NCBI GenBank assembly: GCA_020629755.1
Contig: JAHDCS010000009.1
Span: 1-59,582 of the forward strand
Source: Flavobacteriales bacterium
Lineage (GTDB): Bacteria > Bacteroidota > Bacteroidia > Flavobacteriales_G > JALEGO01
DNA length: 59,582 nt
Direction: 5' to 3'
Shown here: piece after piece, positions 16,921 to 24,328 of the stretch
Position numbering within the stretch: position 1 is the stretch's first letter
Layout of the letters: every line of letters begins with the position of its first letter
The notes under the pieces: model-generated
The model's database searches: none
What the model was told of the DNA's origin: nothing
What the model saw: the letters and a program-made list of their open reading frames with translations, nothing else
Made by a program: the position numbers and the translations under genes

Positions 16921-18387
16921 TTAATAATAAATTAGTCTTCGAACTTTACAGATATATTTAGCCAATCGAATCACCTGCTTGGTATAACCATATTCATTAT
17001 CATACCACGTGTACAGCACAATATCTTTTCCGGATGGGTGCACGATGGTTGCTGGGCTATCAAACACTGCCGGGCAACTATTCCCGATAATATCATTCGA
17101 TACCAGTTCATGTTCAAATGAAAATTTAATTTGATTGACTAAAGCCCCGTTTAAAGCTGCATCTTTCATAAGATCATTAACCTGTTCTTTGCTGGTTTGT
17201 TTGCTTACCGTTAATTTCATAATCGCCAAAGAGCCATTTGGCGTAGGCACTCTTACGGCATTAGCCGTCAATTTATTTTTAAGTTCTGGTATAGCCTTAG
17301 TCACCGCCTTACCTGCCCCAGTTTCTGTAATAACCATATTAATGGCTGCAGATCTTCCACGACGGTGCTTTTTATGCATGTTATCTAAAAGATTCTGATC
17401 ATTCGTATACGCATGAACTGTTTCAATGTGTCCTTTTTCGATCCCTAAGGTGTCATTAACAACTTTTAGAATAGGCGTAATGGCATTGGTGGTACATGAA
17501 GCGGCAGATACAATGGTCGGATTATCCTCTAAAACATCTTGATTAACCCCATACACAATATTAGGAATTGGGTCTTTACCCGGCGCGGTAAGTAACACTT
17601 TATCAATTCCTTTTGATTTTAAATGCAAGCCTAAGCCTTCTTGATCTCTGTAAATACCCGTATTGTCAATCACTAAAGCATTCTGGATATTATAAGTGGT
17701 GTAATCAATGTCTTGGGGGGATGAACTTTCAATAAAATGCACGACTTGCCCGTTAATAATGAGCCTATTGTTATCTATGTCTTCAATGATAGATCCAGAA
17801 AAAGGGCCATGTACAGAATCCATACGAAGAAGCGCCGCTCTTTTTCTGAGAATAGATTGATCTACTTTTCGCGTGACAATGGCTCTTAACCTAAGCTGCT
17901 GCCCTTTACCTGCTTGTTTAATCAGTTCTCTGGCTACCAAACGGCCAATCCGCCCAAATCCATACAACACAACATCTCTTGGCTGGGTAGAGGCGTTTTC
18001 TCCTTGCATGTAAGGGGCAAGTGTTTTAGATAAAAAATCTTGAACTGAATTAAAATTCTTTTTTTGATCGATCCACTCGGCTGCTAATTTGCCTATATCT
18101 ATTTTAGAAGGCGATAGTTCTTTAATTTCTAGAAGCTCTTTGGCAATCATAGACGTAATAGAAACATCTATATTTTTTTTCACTACTTTACGTGCATACT
18201 CATGTAAATTAAGTATTTGAGACGTGTTTCTGTCGGTTAGATGATCACGAAAAAGCACCAGCTCAACACCCTTTTCGTACAAAAGATGCCCAATATAACT
18301 GTTGAGTTTTACAGCTTGTTTTTCAAAGGTGTTACGCTCAGAAAATTTGTTTTGATAATCGTTTAGTGTAGAAGTGGATGTTGCCAT
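16921..18387 (-). CDS. gap: Glyceraldehyde-3-phosphate dehydrogenase, long form with N-terminal helical extension
   Basis: 488 residues from the ATG at 18387; a TTG 33 bp upstream is also in frame. About 130 extra residues, rich in Leu/Lys/Glu and probably helical, precede the Rossmann motif GFGRIGR (~residue 143). The catalytic cysteine lies in SAASCTTNA (~295), and the end WYDNEYGYTKQVIRLA is the family C-terminus. The core oxidises glyceraldehyde 3-phosphate to 1,3-bisphosphoglycerate. Long forms like this are found in Bacteroidota and some proteobacteria and are often thought to serve gluconeogenesis or a regulated role; that is inference here. Convergent with the VWA gene, 6 bp apart. 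Confidence 0.93.
   Translation of the reverse strand: MATSTSTLNDYQNKFSERNTFEKQAVKLNSYIGHLLYEKGVELVLFRDHLTDRNTSQILNLHEYARKVVKKNIDVSITSMIAKELLEIKELSPSKIDIGKLAAEWIDQKKNFNSVQDFLSKTLAPYMQGENASTQPRDVVLYGFGRIGRLVARELIKQAGKGQQLRLRAIVTRKVDQSILRKRAALLRMDSVHGPFSGSIIEDIDNNRLIINGQVVHFIESSSPQDIDYTTYNIQNALVIDNTGIYRDQEGLGLHLKSKGIDKVLLTAPGKDPIPNIVYGVNQDVLEDNPTIVSAASCTTNAITPILKVVNDTLGIEKGHIETVHAYTNDQNLLDNMHKKHRRGRSAAINMVITETGAGKAVTKAIPELKNKLTANAVRVPTPNGSLAIMKLTVSKQTSKEQVNDLMKDAALNGALVNQIKFSFEHELVSNDIIGNSCPAVFDSPATIVHPSGKDIVLYTWYDNEYGYTKQVIRLAKYICKVRRLIYY
17711..17723 (+). repeat. G6-ATG motif copy 8
   Basis: Reads TCTTGGGGGGATG. Antisense to gap, which it makes read S-P-Q-D. Confidence 0.8.
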
Positions 18388-18484
18388 TTTGAATAGAATA
18401 AAATTCGATCCAAATTTCAACGATTTTTTTTAAGTTACAAAGTGATCTGTTTTTAAAGATTTAGAAATATTTTCTTATCTCCAT

Positions 18485-18515
18485 AAAAAAAACTCTCAGT
18501 TCATCTAAAAGAGTT
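18485..18515 (-). terminator. Rho-independent terminator of the 56-residue membrane protein gene
   Basis: On the reverse strand AACTCT and AGAGTT pair around a 13-nt loop and are followed by a run of T's. It lies 77 bp past the stop at 18592. Confidence 0.5.
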
Positions 18516-18533
18516 CTTTTCAAGACCTCAAAT
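18509..18533 (+). repeat. Partial copy of the 4663-4873 element end
   Basis: 24 of 25 bases match the left end of the element at 4663-4687 (AAGAGTTCTTTTCAAGACCT, then CAAAT). No matching right arm was found nearby, so this is either a solo end or a shared terminator-like word. Confidence 0.55.
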
Positions 18534-18591
18534 ATTGTCTGAACTAATCTCTTAGAGCTAAATTGTGATAAAACACCCTTTTAGAGAAGGT

Positions 18592-18762
18592 CTAATTATT
18601 TGGCTCTTTGCTGTACTTCACTAGCTGAAGTGTCCAGATAGTGGCCGCTATAAAACCAATAATTAAAAACAAGATGTTAGGAATGTTTCCTAGCCATTCT
18701 AAAATTGAAAAACTAAATTGAAATACAGATTCTAAAGCATATAGAATATCATCAAATTTCAT
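18592..18762 (-). CDS. 56-residue single-pass membrane protein (DUF6341-like)
   Basis: Short gene with ATG at 18762 and TAG at 18592-18594. The product begins MKFDDILYALESVFQFSFSI, continues with L-E-W-L-G-N-I-P-N and then one strong membrane helix (I-L-F-L-I-I-G-F-I-A-A-T-I-W), and ends with a basic-polar tail (Q-L-V-K-Y-S-K-E-P-N-N). Layout and size resemble the small DUF6341-type membrane proteins common in Flavobacteriia, whose function is unknown. A terminator-like hairpin follows it, supporting a real transcription unit between gap and the glycosyltransferase. Confidence 0.65.
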   Translation of the reverse strand: MKFDDILYALESVFQFSFSILEWLGNIPNILFLIIGFIAATIWTLQLVKYSKEPNN

Positions 18763-18822
18763 AACATACAAGTTTATAAAACAAAGATAAATAATCAGTC
18801 AAAATGACAATAAAAAACAAGG

Positions 18823-18830
18823 TATATTTG
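18823..18830 (+). promoter_or_regulatory. -7 promoter box (TATATTTG) for the glycosyltransferase operon
   Basis: Exact TAnnTTTG match 16 bp before the ATG at 18847; drives GT9, the M16 protease and the O-methyltransferase, which overlap. Confidence 0.6.
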
Positions 18831-18846
18831 CTGTTTCTTTTCACAT

Positions 18847-19827
18847 ATGAAATGTTTGTTGATTCGCTTTAGTTCTATTGGAGATATTGTCTTGACCTCT
18901 CCTGTCATTAGAGCGGTCAAAAAACAAAAAAATGCAGAGCTCCATTTTTTAACTAAATTTCAATATAAAAATCTACTAGAGCACAATCCTTATATAGATC
19001 AGCTTCATCTCTTAAAAGACAACCTTAGCGCTTTAGTAAAAAAGTTAAAACAAGAAAAGTTTGATTATGTCATTGACCTTCATAAATCATTACGTTCTCG
19101 TCGGATTGGCTTTCAATTGTCTTGCCCCACCATCACCTTTAATAAGCTTAATGTTAAAAAATTTAAGGCCGTATATTTAAAAAGCCCTCTAAATGAAAAG
19201 CATTTGGTAGAGCGTTATTTTGAAGCACTAAAACCAATAGGTATTCAAAACGACCATCAGGGCTTAGACTATTTTTTACCTTCACAACAAGCGTCATCGC
19301 TTATTACAGAACATGGCCTTAAAAAAGAAGGGTACGCAATTACTTGTTTATCTGGCACTTATTTCACCAAGAAGTTTCCGCCGCATAAATGGGTTGAACT
19401 TATCGAAAAGTGGCCTTTAAAAGTAGTGCTTATTGGCGGATTACAGGAACGCGTCGAAAGTGATTTAATTGAGAACACATTACTTAAAAAAGAAATAAAG
19501 GTGCTCAATTTAGTGGCTGAATGTTCCGTACACGATTCTGCCTTTTTAATCAAACATGCTTCAATTGTTTTTACAGGCGACACCGGGATGATGCACATTG
19601 CAGCTGCTTTTAAGAAAAAAATCATCAGCCTTTGGGGAAATACCATCCCCGCATTTGGCATGTATCCATATGGCGCTGATCCAAAAAGCAAATGCTTTGA
19701 AGTAAAGAATTTAAGCTGCCGACCATGCTCAAAGCTCGGGCATTCAAAGTGCCCAAAAACACACTTTAAATGCATGCAAGACATAGACACTCCACAAATT
19801 ATTAAGTATGCCCAAAGCATTGTATGA
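18847..19827 (+). CDS. Glycosyltransferase family 9 (heptosyltransferase-like)
   Basis: 326 residues, the usual GT9 length. Family members transfer heptose or related sugars during lipopolysaccharide core synthesis at the inner face of the cytoplasmic membrane. The start MKCLLIRFSSIGDIVLTSPV is the diagnostic N-terminal motif (R-F-S-S-I-G-D). The C-terminal nucleotide-sugar domain shows F-T-G-D-T-G-M-M-H-I-A-A (about 237-248) and S-L-W-G-N-T-I-P. The tail has several cysteines (C-x-x-C pairs). First gene of a three-gene overlapping operon. Confidence 0.9.
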   Translation: MKCLLIRFSSIGDIVLTSPVIRAVKKQKNAELHFLTKFQYKNLLEHNPYIDQLHLLKDNLSALVKKLKQEKFDYVIDLHKSLRSRRIGFQLSCPTITFNKLNVKKFKAVYLKSPLNEKHLVERYFEALKPIGIQNDHQGLDYFLPSQQASSLITEHGLKKEGYAITCLSGTYFTKKFPPHKWVELIEKWPLKVVLIGGLQERVESDLIENTLLKKEIKVLNLVAECSVHDSAFLIKHASIVFTGDTGMMHIAAAFKKKIISLWGNTIPAFGMYPYGADPKSKCFEVKNLSCRPCSKLGHSKCPKTHFKCMQDIDTPQIIKYAQSIV

Positions 19828-21055
19828 TACATACTCGGTATTAAAGCTTAAAAATGGTGCGAAATTGCTTTACCATAAAAGCCCATCCCCTATTACACAC
19901 TTTGCCATTGTACTTAATGTGGGCAGCCGAGATGAAACTAAAGCTCAATGGGGTTTATCACATTTAATTGAACATTGTGCCTTTAAAGGATCTAAGCATT
20001 ATTCTCTTCAAAATATTATTGATAAAACAGAAGGATTAGGGCACGAACTTAATGCCTACACTACAAAAGAAGACACTACCTTTTATGCTAGTTTTTTATC
20101 GGATCAATTTAAATCTCAAGCCAATATCTTATTGGATATTGTTTTTAATCCGAGTTTTCCTGAAAATGAATTGCGTCGCGAGAAAAAAGTAGTGCGCGAA
20201 GAAATCAGAGATTACCTAGACAACACAACAGAACAACTCTTTGATGATTTTGATGCTCGAATGTTCAAATCTCAATCCCTGGGCCGATCCATTCTTGGCA
20301 AAGAAAAGCAACTACTAGACTTTTCTTCAAGTGATCTAAAGGCATTTGTAAACACACATTTTTATACCTTTTCTAATGTTGTCTTTGCCATTTCATCTGA
20401 CCATCCCCCCAAAAAAATCAAACAACTTCTAGAGAAAAAACTTAAAACCTTAGATTTTACAAAAAAGAAGAGACAGCGAAAAAAAAGCAAGCACGCCAAG
20501 ACTTTTTCAGTGCTAAAAAACAAAAAAGATTACCAATCTCATTTACTAATGGGCACCAAGGCACCATCCTACAAAAGCAAAGGATATGTAGCAGTAAGCC
20601 TTTTAAATTATTTCTTTGGTGCAAATAACATGGCGTCGAGATTAAATTTTTTATTGCGCGAAAAACATGGGCTCTGTTACACGGCCGAATCAAATTATGT
20701 GAGCTATTCAGACACCGGACAATTTATAATTTATGTCGGGTGTTCGCGTAAAAATCTAAAAAAAGCAGAAGACATCATCGCTTCAGAATTAACTCTTTTA
20801 TCTAGAGGAATTTCAGATAAAACACTCAAAAAATTAAAACACGCGTTCATCACACAATGGCAACTCTCGTTAGAACATCGCCAAACGAATTTGCTGGCTA
20901 ATGCTAAAACATTGCTCGTCTCAAATAAACTCCATAGCCCCGTCGAAATTATTTCTAAAATTGAAAAATTAACGCCTAAAGACGTGAACAGATGGTGTAG
21001 TAAATTGTTTGATCTATCAAGATATTCTAAACTTATTTATAAATCTAACGCATGA
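19808..21055 (+). CDS. M16-family zinc metallopeptidase
   Basis: 415 residues, the size of single-unit processing-peptidase-like M16 proteins. The inverted zinc motif H-L-I-E-H occupies 52-56, and the third ligand is the glutamate in VVREEIRDY (about 131-132), so the site is complete. The C-terminal half (from ~210) is the inactive M16 repeat. No signal peptide is seen, so it is probably cytoplasmic. The start overlaps the glycosyltransferase end by 20 bp, and the ATGA end overlaps the next gene by 4 bp. Confidence 0.9.
   Translation: MPKALYDTYSVLKLKNGAKLLYHKSPSPITHFAIVLNVGSRDETKAQWGLSHLIEHCAFKGSKHYSLQNIIDKTEGLGHELNAYTTKEDTTFYASFLSDQFKSQANILLDIVFNPSFPENELRREKKVVREEIRDYLDNTTEQLFDDFDARMFKSQSLGRSILGKEKQLLDFSSSDLKAFVNTHFYTFSNVVFAISSDHPPKKIKQLLEKKLKTLDFTKKKRQRKKSKHAKTFSVLKNKKDYQSHLLMGTKAPSYKSKGYVAVSLLNYFFGANNMASRLNFLLREKHGLCYTAESNYVSYSDTGQFIIYVGCSRKNLKKAEDIIASELTLLSRGISDKTLKKLKHAFITQWQLSLEHRQTNLLANAKTLLVSNKLHSPVEIISKIEKLTPKDVNRWCSKLFDLSRYSKLIYKSNA
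20402..20417 (-). repeat. G6-ATG motif copy 9
   Basis: Reverse strand reads seven T, six G, ATGG. Sense strand codes H-P-P-K-K in the M16 peptidase. Confidence 0.85.
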
Positions 21056-21702
21056 ACTTTTTACCAGAAGCTATCGATCAATACTGCCAAAGACATACCA
21101 GTAAGCCTTCAGAACTTTTAGAAGAATTAGATAGAGAAACGCATTTAAAAGTGCTGATGCCGCGCATGTTGGCTGGCAGTTACCAAGGGCGTTTGCTTAG
21201 TATGTTCTCTAAGATGATTCGCCCAAAGTATGTCTTAGAAATTGGGACTTACACGGGGTATTCTGCGCTTTGTTTTTCGGAAGGATTGCAATCAGAAGGG
21301 CAGATTTTCACTATTGATAAAAACGAAGAGCTACACACAAGAACTAGATCTTATATTGAAAAGGCAGGTAAACAAGATCAGATTCAACTTATTGTAGGGG
21401 AAGCTTTACAAGAAATTCCTAAACTAGATTACAAATGGGATTTAGTGTTTATAGACGCTGATAAAGAAAATTATTCGAATTATTATGATCTTGTCTTTGA
21501 GCGTTTAAATGTGGGGGGATATATCATAGCAGACAATGTACTTTGGAGCGGAAAGGTACTTGATAAAGACGCTTTAGAAAAAGACATTGACACCAAAGCT
21601 TTAGATATATTCAATAAAAAAGTACATGCAGACTCTCGCGTTGAAAATGTGCTTCTAGGGGTGCGGGATGGGCTTATGGTGATTCGGAAGATTAAGGCGT
21701 AA
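21052..21702 (+). CDS. Class I SAM-dependent O-methyltransferase
   Basis: 216 residues, typical of the small-molecule (caffeoyl-CoA/catechol type, 'methyltransferase family 3') enzymes. SAM motif I is VLEIGTYTGYSALCF (61-75). The metal-coordinating acidic motif FIDADKENY (about 137-145) and the DNVLWSG motif are present, so it is probably Mg2+-dependent. The true acceptor is unknown. Translation is coupled to the M16 peptidase gene (4-bp overlap). The 3' end overlaps the convergent antiporter gene by 11 bp. Confidence 0.92.
   Translation: MNFLPEAIDQYCQRHTSKPSELLEELDRETHLKVLMPRMLAGSYQGRLLSMFSKMIRPKYVLEIGTYTGYSALCFSEGLQSEGQIFTIDKNEELHTRTRSYIEKAGKQDQIQLIVGEALQEIPKLDYKWDLVFIDADKENYSNYYDLVFERLNVGGYIIADNVLWSGKVLDKDALEKDIDTKALDIFNKKVHADSRVENVLLGVRDGLMVIRKIKA
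21511..21520 (+). repeat. G6-ATG motif copy 10 (degenerate)
   Basis: Reads GTGGGGGGAT; no T-tract. Codes V-G-G-Y in the methyltransferase. Confidence 0.4.
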
Positions 21703-23035
21703 GCTCTCCGCCTTCAATCACATCTTTTGTGTCTGAAGAAGGCTTTTCATCGTGCAGATCATCTAAATCAATCTCTTTATACTCGTTAGAAGCACTGGCT
21801 TCTAATGAAAAATCAAGTTCATCATCATTCTCTGTGTAGGTCATAAGGGCCAAAGCCATAATCACACTAGAGGCAATAATCACAGAAAGAATAATCCCAT
21901 CGTCAAATCCTACGATTTTAAGCGAATCCGGGATGGCAAAAAATAAAAGCACCGTGATTAATCCACGAGGAGCAATATACACCTGCGGAAAAATATCCCT
22001 CCCAGAAAAAATACGCAGAAGTATCCATCTAATTAAATAAATAGAGATGATAATACAAATAGAGGTTATCGCTACATTTAAATTCACCACCGACATAATA
22101 TCAATTGTCAGGCCAAAGACGACAAAGAAAAAGGTACGCACAACAAAAGCCGACTCGACAGTCACAATATGAAATCCATCCTTCACGCGCTCTAGCTGAG
22201 AGGTGTCAATGAGTTTAGTGAGAAAGCCTTTAAAGAAAAGCCTCTCGTTACTCATCATAAGACCAAAAATTAAAATAATAATCAGCGAGGATAAATGAAA
22301 GAGTTTACCCAAAGAGTACAGCAAAATTAAAATTGAGATTAATAAAAATAGTTTGGCGTGTGTTGTGATTTTTTGAAAGATAAAAATAAGACTATAGCCT
22401 GCTACTAAAGAGATAACGATCGTGGCAATTAATGAAATTAAAAAGCCAGAGGCAGCACTTCCTTGAGTCGCTTCAGGGTGTAAAAGCCCTTCTAAAAAAT
22501 AAAAAAGCATAATGCCTATAATATCAGAAAAGGTACTTTCATAGATGTGAAACTCTTTTTTAGACTCACCTAAAAACGACACACTAGGTATCACAATCGC
22601 ACTTGATAAAATGGCGAGTGGCGTTGCGTGATAAAGAGCTGAAGTCAAAGAAAGCTCAGGGTGAAAAAACATAAAGATGTACGCACAAGCAAAGGCTGAA
22701 CCGAAAAGACCTAAAGTAGCTACTGCTAGTGATCTTAATATTAAACCAGACTTATTTCGCTCTAATTTTAAATCAAGGGCGGCTTCTAAAACAATCATAA
22801 TTAACCCTACTACCCCAAGAATCTCTAAAACTTGAGAAAAACTAAACTTACCACTTAAACCAAGAATCTCTAAGGCATATTGAAGCCCTACCCCACCGCC
22901 AATCAATAATAGCACAGCCGGAATCTTTGTGGCTTTAGAAATAATGTTAAATAGGTGAGAGCAAATAATAATTGTACCTAGTACAATTAAAAATGTGTAG
23001 GTGTTTAAAGTAAAATTAATTGAAAGTAAGTCCAT
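21692..23035 (-). CDS. Cation:proton antiporter (CPA family)
   Basis: 447 residues with about 12 membrane helices up to residue ~395, then a long acidic cytoplasmic tail (D/E-rich, about 400-447). The central helix region P-L-A-I-L-S-S-A-I-V-I-P-S and the conserved S-D-I-I-G-I segment (ion-binding Asp) fit Na+(K+)/H+ antiporters. It starts one base after the odhB stop, so it belongs to the odhA-odhB-antiporter operon, an unusual partner for 2-oxoglutarate dehydrogenase. Confidence 0.88.
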   Translation of the reverse strand: MDLLSINFTLNTYTFLIVLGTIIICSHLFNIISKATKIPAVLLLIGGGVGLQYALEILGLSGKFSFSQVLEILGVVGLIMIVLEAALDLKLERNKSGLILRSLAVATLGLFGSAFACAYIFMFFHPELSLTSALYHATPLAILSSAIVIPSVSFLGESKKEFHIYESTFSDIIGIMLFYFLEGLLHPEATQGSAASGFLISLIATIVISLVAGYSLIFIFQKITTHAKLFLLISILILLYSLGKLFHLSSLIIILIFGLMMSNERLFFKGFLTKLIDTSQLERVKDGFHIVTVESAFVVRTFFFVVFGLTIDIMSVVNLNVAITSICIIISIYLIRWILLRIFSGRDIFPQVYIAPRGLITVLLFFAIPDSLKIVGFDDGIILSVIIASSVIMALALMTYTENDDELDFSLEASASNEYKEIDLDDLHDEKPSSDTKDVIEGGELTP

Positions 23036-23036
23036 T

Positions 23037-24293
23037 TTATAGATTCAGTAAAACCTCTTCGGGCGTAGTATTACCAAAAATCATACGCACCGGATTTTCT
23101 AACATCTCTTTAATAGAATACAAAAAACCTACTGATTCTTTGCCATCAATAATACGATGATCATAAGAGAGGGCTACATACATTACGGGCTTCACAACTA
23201 CCTTACCATTTACTGCTACTGGACGCTCAACAATGTTATGCATGCCTAAAATAGCACTCTGAGGCGGATTAATAATGGGCGTAGAAAGCATTGAACCAAA
23301 CACCCCACCATTGGTAATGGTAAAAGTACCTCCTACCATTTCATCAATGGTAATTTTACCGTCTCTTGCTTTAATGGCCAAACGCTTAATTTCTGCTTCA
23401 ATTTCATGTAAGCTTAAGGTTTCTGCATTGCGCACGACCGGAACCATAAGGCCTTTAGGTGAACTGACTGCTATGCCTATATCAGCGTAATTGAACGACA
23501 CCATTTCTTGTCCGTCAATAATGGAATTAACGGCCGGATATAAACGCAAAGCCTCTGTAACCGCTTTAGTAAAAAATGACATAAACCCAAGGCCTACGCC
23601 ATGGGTTTCCTTGAATTTTTCTTTGTATTTTTTTCGGATAGTCATAATCGGCTCCATGTTTACCTCGTTAAAGGTGGTGAGCATAGCCGTATCATTCTTT
23701 ACTGCCACTAATCTTTGCGCAATTTTTCGTCTGAGTGAACTCATTTTTTTGCGCGATTCTTCTCTGGTTCCGCCCCAGCCTTGTAGCACATTTTGCCCCG
23801 ATACACCAGAAGTGATATACCTATTGACATCTGAAGCTACAATTTTACCATGAGCACCTGATCCAGATACTTTTCCGGGATTCACATTGTTTTTTGCCAT
23901 GATCTCTTTTGCAAGAGGGGATGCCTTAACATTTGAAGCAGTGGGTGCTTGTTTGACAATAGACGGGGCACTACTCGCAGCTACAGGTGTTGCTTTTTCT
24001 TCTTTTTTAGGAGTTTCTTGGGGGGATGCTTCTTTTTTCTTAGGCGTACCCTTCACTGAGGTATCAATTTTACAAACCACATCGCCAACTTGAACCGTAT
24101 CACCTTCTGAAGCTAAAATTTGTATCGCGCCAGACTCTTCAGCCATCAGCTCAAGAGTGGCTTTATCTGAGTCTATTTCTGCAATTGGCTGGTCTTTTTC
24201 AACGTATTCGCCTTCTGCAACTAGCCAACTGGCAATTTCAACTTCTGTGATCGATTCACCCGGCGAGGGTATTTTCATTTCAAGTACACTCAT
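23037..24293 (-). CDS. odhB: 2-oxoglutarate dehydrogenase E2 (dihydrolipoyl succinyltransferase)
   Basis: 418 residues in the standard order. The lipoyl domain (1-78) has the lipoylated lysine K44 in [10 protein letters not shown]. An Ala/Pro/Lys linker follows, then the peripheral subunit-binding domain (about 125-160, [14 protein letters not shown]) and the catalytic domain with H379 in DHRIIDG. It transfers the succinyl group from lipoate to CoA in the TCA cycle. It lies 35 bp downstream of the E1 gene in the same operon. A G-run motif copy in the first linker codes A-S-P-Q-E on the sense strand. Confidence 0.96.
   Translation of the reverse strand: MSVLEMKIPSPGESITEVEIASWLVAEGEYVEKDQPIAEIDSDKATLELMAEESGAIQILASEGDTVQVGDVVCKIDTSVKGTPKKKEASPQETPKKEEKATPVAASSAPSIVKQAPTASNVKASPLAKEIMAKNNVNPGKVSGSGAHGKIVASDVNRYITSGVSGQNVLQGWGGTREESRKKMSSLRRKIAQRLVAVKNDTAMLTTFNEVNMEPIMTIRKKYKEKFKETHGVGLGFMSFFTKAVTEALRLYPAVNSIIDGQEMVSFNYADIGIAVSSPKGLMVPVVRNAETLSLHEIEAEIKRLAIKARDGKITIDEMVGGTFTITNGGVFGSMLSTPIINPPQSAILGMHNIVERPVAVNGKVVVKPVMYVALSYDHRIIDGKESVGFLYSIKEMLENPVRMIFGNTTPEEVLLNL
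24014..24028 (+). repeat. G6-ATG motif copy 11
   Basis: Reads TTTCTTGGGGGGATG. Antisense to odhB, which it makes read S-P-Q-E in the flexible linker. Confidence 0.8.
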
Positions 24294-24328
24294 AATACGC
24301 GATTAAAGGTATAAACAATTTCTTTTTT

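Noticed and set aside
18763-18846. Riboswitch or leader upstream of the glycosyltransferase gene
   Set aside because: The gap is only 84 bp, contains a normal -7 box and shows no notable stem structure.
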